Assembly (NCBI GenBank): GCA_031546715.1
Contig: JAVBKA010000147.1
Coordinates: forward strand, 1 to 18,473
Direction: 5' to 3'
Length of the DNA stretch: 18,473 nucleotides
Source of the DNA: JAVBKA01 sp031546715
GTDB taxonomy: Bacteria; Bacillota; Clostridia; Oscillospirales; UBA929
The notes under the pieces were generated by a model. The model was given only the letters and a program-made list of their open reading frames with translations. It made no database searches and was not told the DNA's origin. Every line of letters starts with the position of its first letter. Within the stretch, counting starts at the first letter, position 1. Shown here in pieces: positions 13,978-18,473 of this stretch. The translations under genes were made by a program, and so were the position numbers.

Positions 13978-14691
13978 CTAACTTATTATCCAAAAGGCTT
14001 TAGCTTGTCCCTTAATCACATCCTCCGTACAGCTACACCTTACCCTCGATATCGGGTCAACGGTATAGAACAGCTTTGCAAATGGATCATGGTCACGCAC
14101 GCAAATGAAATGCCCACCCTTGGTGTAGTCACCTGGACGCATAGATGCAATGACGAGGTTGCCAGCAGCTAGTGCTTTAACAACCTCGTCATAATTAACT
14201 TTTGTTGCCCTGTGACCAAACTTTGGTGCGATATCTGCAAACATGCTCCAGAGTGTACCGCCATTTGCTTGCCGATGACCACCAGCAACTGCAAGTGACG
14301 CAACTTCAGGCGGTTTAGCCTTTACTCCGTAACCGCTTAAAGCTATCGCCAAGGAAGTAGGACCGCAACCACTGTTGCCAATAGTCTGACTGTTCTTATT
14401 TATACTGCTATACTGAGTTTCTTTCCATAGTGGGTCATTCTGCATGAAATGTGTCAGCTCATTACCGCCATTAAGCAACGATAACCATGTCTTAGCCCCA
14501 CAAATACCATCGGGTTTCAGCTTACGTCTTAACTGATGCTTTATGAGTTCCTGTTGAGACATGGTACCCATAGAACCATCTATTTCAAGTTGGTACCCAT
14601 CACGTTTAAGGCAAAATTGCATAAACTTTACAGCATTGGACTTGTCGCCACGTCTGCAAGTAGGAGGGACAACATTAGTGTATACAGCCAT
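13978..14691 (-). CDS. Phage endolysin: PG-binding domain plus C39-like peptidase
   Basis: A 237-aa lysin. Residues 10-75 fit a peptidoglycan_binding_1 domain (RRGDKSNAVKFMQFCLKRDG, then DGICGAKTWLSLLN). Residues 90-237 look like a C39-type cysteine peptidase: Cys109 in GNSGCGPTSLAIALSGYG, His194 in KGGHFICVRD, and Asp212 in YTVDP as the likely third residue. It would cut peptide bonds of the host wall at lysis. It has no signal peptide, so release through the holin next to it fits. Its ATG overlaps the stop of the small upstream gene by one base (TAATG). A wall-binding domain at the N-terminus and the catalytic domain at the C-terminus is the reverse of many Gram-positive phage lysins. Confidence 0.85.
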   Translation of the reverse strand: MAVYTNVVPPTCRRGDKSNAVKFMQFCLKRDGYQLEIDGSMGTMSQQELIKHQLRRKLKPDGICGAKTWLSLLNGGNELTHFMQNDPLWKETQYSSINKNSQTIGNSGCGPTSLAIALSGYGVKAKPPEVASLAVAGGHRQANGGTLWSMFADIAPKFGHRATKVNYDEVVKALAAGNLVIASMRPGDYTKGGHFICVRDHDPFAKLFYTVDPISRVRCSCTEDVIKGQAKAFWIIS

Positions 14692-14810
14692 TATTCCTCA
14701 TCCTGCCCCTCTAGTTCGCACTCTTCGTCAGAGAGCGGTGGAGCGTCTATAAGCTCGCTATTGTTTGGAATGCCGTCATTAGGCATTAAGTGAGAGTTTC
14801 TTTCATCCAT
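14691..14810 (-). CDS. Small acidic phage protein
   Basis: A 39-aa ORF preceded by AGGAAA, starting at 14810 and ending in TAATG, where its stop overlaps the endolysin start. Thirteen of 39 residues are Asp or Glu, concentrated at the C-terminus (PPLSDEECELEGQDEE). No membrane segment is present and I recognise no family. The position and coupling suggest it is translated with the endolysin, perhaps as a lysis-timing factor or only to deliver ribosomes (inference). Confidence 0.6.
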   Translation of the reverse strand: MDERNSHLMPNDGIPNNSELIDAPPLSDEECELEGQDEE

Positions 14811-14825
14811 TGTAGTCGTTTCCTT

Positions 14826-15017
14826 TCATTCCAGCCATTTTACAAGCTGTTTCATTATCATTTCACCTTGGATATGTTTTTCGACCAAGGGCATTTCTAG
14901 TAAAGAAAACCGCTTATTCTTACCAAGTTTACCGAGTAACTCCATGTCCTCATTAGCACGTTGTAAGCTCATGTGCGCTCGAAGCGGTTTTCCTTTGTAT
15001 AGGATAAGATAAATCAC
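14826..15017 (-). CDS. Small phage protein of unknown function
   Basis: A 63-aa basic protein starting with GTG whose start overlaps the stop of the XhlA-like gene by one base (TAGTG). It reads MIYLILYKGKPLRAHMSLQR at the N-terminus and ends EMIMKQLVKWLE. No clear membrane segment or known motif is seen. It stays within the lysis cassette, so it may be a lysis accessory protein. Confidence 0.6.
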   Translation of the reverse strand: MIYLILYKGKPLRAHMSLQRANEDMELLGKLGKNKRFSLLEMPLVEKHIQGEMIMKQLVKWLE

Positions 15018-15355
15018 TAAATAAACTTACTCAGCATTCCGCCTGCAACGGCTGCCACAAGTAACCCGATAAGCTGGGTAACAAGACCTTCCCATCGCAT
15101 GGCAGGTTTTTTCTCCAATGCGCCAATGCGCTCGCCTTGAGACTTCTGCCCTGCTTCGATGCGCTCAAATGATGTGTCATATCGGGTAACTAAGGCTTTC
15201 AGCTCCACCGCTATAGCAGCTATAGCGGTGGACAGCTCGTGTATGCCTTTGGTGACGCTGTCATTTTCGTCAATGCGTTTGTGTGCGGATTTGAGGTTTT
15301 CTCGCAGTGCGGCTATGTCCTTGCTGTTTTGGATTATTTGTTCGTCTTGGTTCAT
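15017..15355 (-). CDS. XhlA-like coiled-coil membrane protein
   Basis: A 112-aa protein. Residues 1-85 are charged and heptad-like, forming a likely coiled coil (SKDIAALRENLKSAHKRIDE, then YDTSFERIEAGQKSQGERIG), followed by one membrane segment at about 92-110 (LIGLLVAAVAGGML). This matches the haemolysin XhlA type found beside holin and lysin in PBSX-like prophages, where it helps membrane lysis. Its ATG overlaps the stop of the preceding gene (ATGA), so the genes are coupled. Family assignment is from layout rather than strict motifs. Confidence 0.7.
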   Translation of the reverse strand: MNQDEQIIQNSKDIAALRENLKSAHKRIDENDSVTKGIHELSTAIAAIAVELKALVTRYDTSFERIEAGQKSQGERIGALEKKPAMRWEGLVTQLIGLLVAAVAGGMLSKFI

Positions 15356-15732
15356 GGTGTATCACCTTCCGTTTCAATGTCGGGGTATAGACTGCGTATG
15401 TACTCTTTAGCGTTAGAAATTAACTCGCTGATTTCATCTGCTTTTGGATTGTTTTCGGGAGCGTATTCCCAGTACAATTCGTTTGCCTCGTCAACTGTCA
15501 ATGCCAGATTATTCCACGAAATAAGTACTTCATTATCTACAGCTTTGTAACGCATAGTGTGATATGCTTCTTTGCGTTTATTTGCAGGGCTTACTTCAAA
15601 CTTGTCCCCAATTTGCAAGTATGGATTTAGCTCTGCATCTCGCCAGCTCATAAAGTGTTGATTAGCGTACTCCAATGAGGCTTCAACAATATTGATAACA
15701 AAACTCTGAGTATCCAATATGTAAATTTTCAA
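15352..15732 (-). CDS. Phage protein between tail fibre and lysis genes
   Basis: A 126-aa protein of unknown family. I chose the TTG at 15732 because AGGTGG lies six bases before it and the tail-fibre stop lies one base before; the alternative ATG at 15750 would overlap the fibre gene by 17 bases and lacks a ribosome binding site. It reads KIYILDTQSFVINIVEASLE at the start, followed by a probable beta-rich region (WRDAELNPYLQIGDKFEVSP, ISWNNLALTVDEANELYWEY) and an acidic C-terminus. Its place right after the fibre gene suggests a fibre chaperone or a minor tail protein (inference). Confidence 0.65.
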   Translation of the reverse strand: MKIYILDTQSFVINIVEASLEYANQHFMSWRDAELNPYLQIGDKFEVSPANKRKEAYHTMRYKAVDNEVLISWNNLALTVDEANELYWEYAPENNPKADEISELISNAKEYIRSLYPDIETEGDTP

Positions 15733-15733
15733 A

Positions 15734-16786
15734 CTAGCCCACCTCTGCAATTCTTATAAATACAGCCCCTTGATATCCTTTACCTGGTGAACCACCGCTA
15801 TTATCCCCCATGCCACCGCCGCCACATCCGTAAGCTGTTGCATCCGTGGGATAATTACCATAACTACCGCCCCCGCTACCAGCACCAACTCCACCACTAC
15901 TGCGACCTACCCCTGATGCAGCATTGCCTGCGCCTCCGCCGCCACCAGCGCAATAATAGGAATAGCTAGGAGAATTAAATGGTCGCATATCCGTTATCAA
16001 ATCTAGAGTCGTTCCAGCATTTCCGCCTGGAGTGCGTGAATAGTCGCCGCCCTGAAATCCCATTTGTACGCTAGTAGTATTTCCACCGCCTCCGCCGTTA
16101 GATCCATTACCTCCTCTAGTAACAGCACCATTATTACCGCCAGAGCAGGTTAGTATGTCTCCAACTACGGTTGTTCCTCCGCCACTAGCCCCTATAGTTA
16201 TAGGTAGAGAAAACGGTAAATTACCTACACCATATAGATTTTTACATCTACCGCCACCGCCGCCGCCAGCCCCGCCTTTTCCGGCGCTGGTACTTCCTCC
16301 GTTGCCACCACCACCGCAAGCCCATATATCTATCTTCCTAATGTGTGTTGGGATAGTTAATACTTGTGAGGTAGGGATAATGTACACTGTTCCAACAGTC
16401 GCAGAGGTCAGAGTAATAGTAACACTAATTGTTTGTCCAGCTATTGGCGTAATATTAGTTGTAGTAGGTATAAATCCAACAGTCTCTGGCGTAGTAACGC
16501 TCATAACTGTGCCGTTCAAAGCATAATATTTTAACTCGCCTTTATTATTTGTAAGTGTATTTGCCTCTACTGCACCCGTCAGTCCGTTGAATTTTACTCC
16601 TGCAATTGGTTTTCCTAAAGAATCTACTGCCTTTAGAGCAATAGTCCCGTAATAGTTTGCAGGAATTACTGGGATTGCGCCTACTGCGGCGTCAATCTTA
16701 ACCATATTCCCATTCCAATCAGCAAAGTCAAACTCTTCAGCCCCCATCGGAATAACTAGTCCCAAATTAGGTGTATAATTCGGCAT
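15734..16786 (-). CDS. Glycine-rich phage tail fibre / receptor-binding protein
   Basis: A 350-aa probable adhesin. Residues 1-36 (TPNLGLVIPMGAEEFDFADW) match the tail-attachment start of many fibres. Residues 45-130 (GTIALKAVDSLGKPIAGVKF, ALNGTVMSVTTPE) look like an Ig- or carboxypeptidase-regulatory-like beta domain. Residues 150-350 are a glycine-rich domain with five to six blocks of three to six glycines (CGGGGNGGS, KGGAGGGGGGRCK, GNGSNGGGGGN, CAGGGGGAG, CGGGGMGDN) set in variable Tyr/Ser/Asn-rich loops, as in gp38-type adhesins that contact the host surface. The gene starts three bases after the preceding stop. Opposite-strand proline-rich ORFs here are shadows. Confidence 0.82.
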   Translation of the reverse strand: MPNYTPNLGLVIPMGAEEFDFADWNGNMVKIDAAVGAIPVIPANYYGTIALKAVDSLGKPIAGVKFNGLTGAVEANTLTNNKGELKYYALNGTVMSVTTPETVGFIPTTTNITPIAGQTISVTITLTSATVGTVYIIPTSQVLTIPTHIRKIDIWACGGGGNGGSTSAGKGGAGGGGGGRCKNLYGVGNLPFSLPITIGASGGGTTVVGDILTCSGGNNGAVTRGGNGSNGGGGGNTTSVQMGFQGGDYSRTPGGNAGTTLDLITDMRPFNSPSYSYYCAGGGGGAGNAASGVGRSSGGVGAGSGGGSYGNYPTDATAYGCGGGGMGDNSGGSPGKGYQGAVFIRIAEVG

Positions 16787-16789
16787 ATT

Positions 16790-17173
16790 CTAACCTCCAT
16801 ACCAAGTGCCGTTTACATTTATATAAACAGCGATTTTGTAACTTCCATCACCAAGCGTCAGCTCGGTGTTTATGACATCAAATTGCGTGACAGTGTTCGC
16901 CGCCACAGCCGACCCCGACCCCACTAGCAACCCAACGCCCACGCCGCTTGATTGCCCTACCAACGTAGCCCTCGCCTCCCACTGAGTAACGTCAACATCG
17001 GCTTTCCATGTGACATAGCTCGTTGTCTTTGTTGCTTTGTTGCTAATTTTACCAGCCGTTGAGCCTGTGATAATCGGCTCAACGGAATAGTATACAGTGC
17101 CGTTAATCGTCGCATAGGTATACGACGCAAGCATTGCGTAAGTGTAGTTGTTAAGACTTTTTGGCAGTGCCAT
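16790..17173 (-). CDS. Short phage tail protein with (Y/F)TY motif
   Basis: A 127-aa protein with two copies of a YTYAxL/YTYAxI motif near the N-terminus (NNYTYAMLASYTYATINGTV), then a beta-rich Thr/Ser/Val region (ITGSTAGKISNKATKTTSYV, WKADVDVTQWEARATL) and a C-terminus ending YKIAVYINVNGTWYGG. The C-terminus resembles that of the next gene upstream (VFVQDMAGTWSVV), suggesting related domains. Its start overlaps the previous stop (TAATG). A fibre accessory or tail-tip protein is likely; no function is recognised. Confidence 0.65.
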   Translation of the reverse strand: MALPKSLNNYTYAMLASYTYATINGTVYYSVEPIITGSTAGKISNKATKTTSYVTWKADVDVTQWEARATLVGQSSGVGVGLLVGSGSAVAANTVTQFDVINTELTLGDGSYKIAVYINVNGTWYGG

Positions 17174-17838
17174 TACACCACGCTCCAGGTACCAGCCATA
17201 TCCTGAACAAACACTTTTATAATCTTACCCCCATTAGCAGCACTTACCGCAGCCACGTCCGCACCGCACACCGTAACAGTAATCGGAGTTGCCGCAGGGA
17301 AGCCTGCCGCATTTGTTCCGGAAACGTTGGTCGAACCGCCCGCCGTGGGGATTTGTGTTCCGGCACTTTCAATTGATGTGGTTGTCGGCACTATTTTGAC
17401 CTTATAAGCTTTATAAATCTCGCTAGTCGTAAATGTAAATATTGACTTATTCGCAGGAGAAATTGTAGAAATTTCAATCACATCAGGTCCGATAGCGTCA
17501 CAGGTTGGTACGGCAGTATCGAGGGTAATTGAATCTGTAACAACAGCACTTTCATTGAGTACATTGTCACGCAGACGGATTGACACCGTTTTTGAGCCGT
17601 CCCCCGCAATCAACGCCACCGCTTTTGACGCTGTATAGGTTTCCCAAGCGGCTGCGCTCTCAGTAGCAATGCCTGAGATACCCCAGATTTTCATTTGGTA
17701 GCCTGTTTTGTCAGTGTCACTAGTACCGATGGTCAGGGTGACGTTGGCTGACGAGGTATGTGTTGCGCCGCTGTTGATAGACAGGGTAACGCCCTGAGGT
17801 CCTATGGTGTCTAAGATAAGTGTAAAAAAACTTGCCAT
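17173..17838 (-). CDS. Ig-like phage tail protein
   Basis: A 221-aa protein with two or more beta-sandwich repeats: residues 1-110 (GVTLSINSGATHTSSANVTL, then SKTVSIRLRDNVLNESAVVT, then ITLDTAVP), with the typical ending of bacterial Ig-like domains, and residues 115-221 (ISTISPANKSIFTFTTSE, IKVFVQDMAGTWSVV). The LDT-x-GP and LDTAVP boundaries mark the repeat joints. Such domains decorate phage tails and bind loosely to cell surfaces. It sits one base after the preceding stop, in the same operon as the glycine-rich fibre. Confidence 0.72.
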   Translation of the reverse strand: MASFFTLILDTIGPQGVTLSINSGATHTSSANVTLTIGTSDTDKTGYQMKIWGISGIATESAAAWETYTASKAVALIAGDGSKTVSIRLRDNVLNESAVVTDSITLDTAVPTCDAIGPDVIEISTISPANKSIFTFTTSEIYKAYKVKIVPTTTSIESAGTQIPTAGGSTNVSGTNAAGFPAATPITVTVCGADVAAVSAANGGKIIKVFVQDMAGTWSVV

Positions 17839-17839
17839 A

Positions 17840-18325
17840 TTATAGATTGTCCCCTTTTTTTGATAATTCAGCGTATGTAAACTGCTTCATTTGGTCGTAT
17901 GTGTAGCGTTTTTTTAGGTATGCGTAGGTGTACGGCTTGTCGTAGTAGGTCATGGCTTTGTTGTAGATAAGCTCTATCATGCGCTCCCAACGGTTTATAT
18001 CTGTGTAATCGGGGCTGGTTGGCGAAGCTCTCCAATCCACTGTTGGCAGCCAGTCGGGAAGGTGCAGAAGCTGTGCGTATAGTGCAGCTAAGTTGCCTTC
18101 TATGAGGTTGATATATTCGGCTTTGGGAAACGTTGCATTGCTCAGCGAAGCGGTAAAATCGCTGAGCTGAACAGGGTTAAAAAGCGCAGACACCTCCGCG
18201 GCGCAGGTGGTCATATTAATCCAAATTCGCCTTAAATCTTGGTGTTTTAAAAAATCTAACTTTTCCCAAGTCTTGCTTGGTAAAACAACATTTTCTAGAA
18301 CGGTCAGTGTAAAATATGAGCTCAT
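17840..18325 (-). CDS. Phage tail protein with C-terminal (Y/F)TY repeats
   Basis: A 161-aa protein. The first 110 residues are of no recognised family (SSYFTLTVLENVVLPSKTWE at the start, Trp-rich DWLPTVDWRASP near 95). The last 30 residues hold three tandem copies of a short motif: YTYAYLKKR, YTYDQMKQ, FTYAELSK. The same motif type occurs at the start of the protein encoded at 16790-17173. It begins one base after the stop of the preceding tail gene, whose end supplies the GAGAGG ribosome binding site. A minor tail or fibre-connector role is the best inference. Confidence 0.65.
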   Translation of the reverse strand: MSSYFTLTVLENVVLPSKTWEKLDFLKHQDLRRIWINMTTCAAEVSALFNPVQLSDFTASLSNATFPKAEYINLIEGNLAALYAQLLHLPDWLPTVDWRASPTSPDYTDINRWERMIELIYNKAMTYYDKPYTYAYLKKRYTYDQMKQFTYAELSKKGDNL

Positions 18326-18326
18326 A

Positions 18327-18473
18327 CTACGCCCCTCTCATGACAATTTTTGCAAGGCAACCACCTGCTAAATTAACGCTGATGCGCTCAATAACTCCTA
18401 CAATGCTCTTACCGCCAACGCTCTGCACCTCTACTGCCTGACCCACCTGCTCCGTGCCGGGCAAAATGCGCCC
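18327..18473 (-). CDS. Tail protein, C-terminal fragment (cut by the window edge)
   Basis: The last 48 codons of a gene that continues beyond the window: it reads ILPGTEQVGQAVEVQSVGGK and ends AKIVMRGA before TAG. The pattern of a glycine turn followed by a beta strand carrying a VQ motif, then IERISVNLAGG, is like the end of Gp37-like or late-control-type tail proteins that lie just before fibre genes. The fragment is too short to be sure. Confidence 0.5.
   Translation of the reverse strand, partial: GRILPGTEQVGQAVEVQSVGGKSIVGVIERISVNLAGGCLAKIVMRGA

Larger units (their letters stand above)
13323..18473 (-). mobile_element. Late-gene end of a siphovirus-like prophage
   Basis: Eleven or more closely packed minus-strand genes in phage order: tail proteins, tail fibre, XhlA-like protein, endolysin, holin. 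Most junctions overlap by one to four bases or are one to three bases apart. Baseplate J, sheath and tube genes of contractile tails are not seen, so a siphovirus-type tail is the better guess, but the upstream genes lie beyond the window. The left boundary next to tRNA-Thr is inferred; 13323 is approximate. Confidence 0.85.

Noticed and set aside
16155..16526. Proline-rich plus-strand ORF
   Set aside because: It is the reverse complement of the glycine-rich fibre coding region, where GGX codons read as proline.

Overview
The window looks like a chromosomal segment of a Gram-positive, low-to-mid GC Clostridia-type bacterium (inference from gene content: an alr-mazF arrangement, a YtrA-type GntR repressor, HelD, a DUF2089 gene with a small membrane protein, strong AGGAGG ribosome binding sites and TTGACA/TATAAT promoters). 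Protein family calls rest on motifs read by eye, without database searches.

Layout. Positions 1-3190 hold alanine racemase, a hairpin-rich gap, a MazF/PemK toxin without a recognisable antitoxin, a solitary GntR/YtrA-type repressor with nearby operator-like palindromes, and a convergent short QueG-like 4Fe-4S protein. Positions 3276-5888 encode a P2A (Ca2+-type) P-type ATPase, followed by two tandem terminators. A clear promoter at 6020-6048 drives a DUF2089 regulator and a 3-TM protein. From 6782 to 7453 there is no credible gene: the stretch is packed with palindromes, including a 135-bp element with 40-bp terminal inverted repeats and a row of four micro-hairpins. On the minus strand follow helD (promoter at 11348-11376), then trxB and a class I fumarate hydratase alpha subunit with overlapping ends and no beta subunit in view. 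A cloverleaf-like palindromic element precedes a membrane-embedded LuxR-type regulator on the plus strand.

From about 13157 onward: a tRNA-Thr(CGU) with a consensus promoter and its own terminator, then the late end of a siphovirus-like prophage read on the minus strand up to the window edge. Following transcription (right to left) it holds a tail protein C-terminus, a tail protein with a (Y/F)TY repeat, an Ig-like tail protein, a second short (Y/F)TY protein, a glycine-rich tail fibre, a small tail-region protein, an XhlA-like coiled-coil membrane protein, two small proteins, a PG-binding/C39-like endolysin and a holin, then a bidirectional terminator. Nearly every junction overlaps or is within a few bases, as in one late operon. 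The tRNA is a plausible attachment site, but no second att copy lies in the window.

The most notable non-gene signal is a recurring class of clustered short hairpins with 2-4 nt loops in three intergenic places (1192-1263, 7372-7451, 11421-11545), plus two larger palindromic elements (6784-6878, 6899-7033). No clearly new multi-gene system stands out. The best leads are the antitoxin-less mazF with a 44-codon ORF in front, the orphan fumarate hydratase alpha coupled to trxB, the QueG-like protein lacking the expected Asp, and the membrane LuxR protein.
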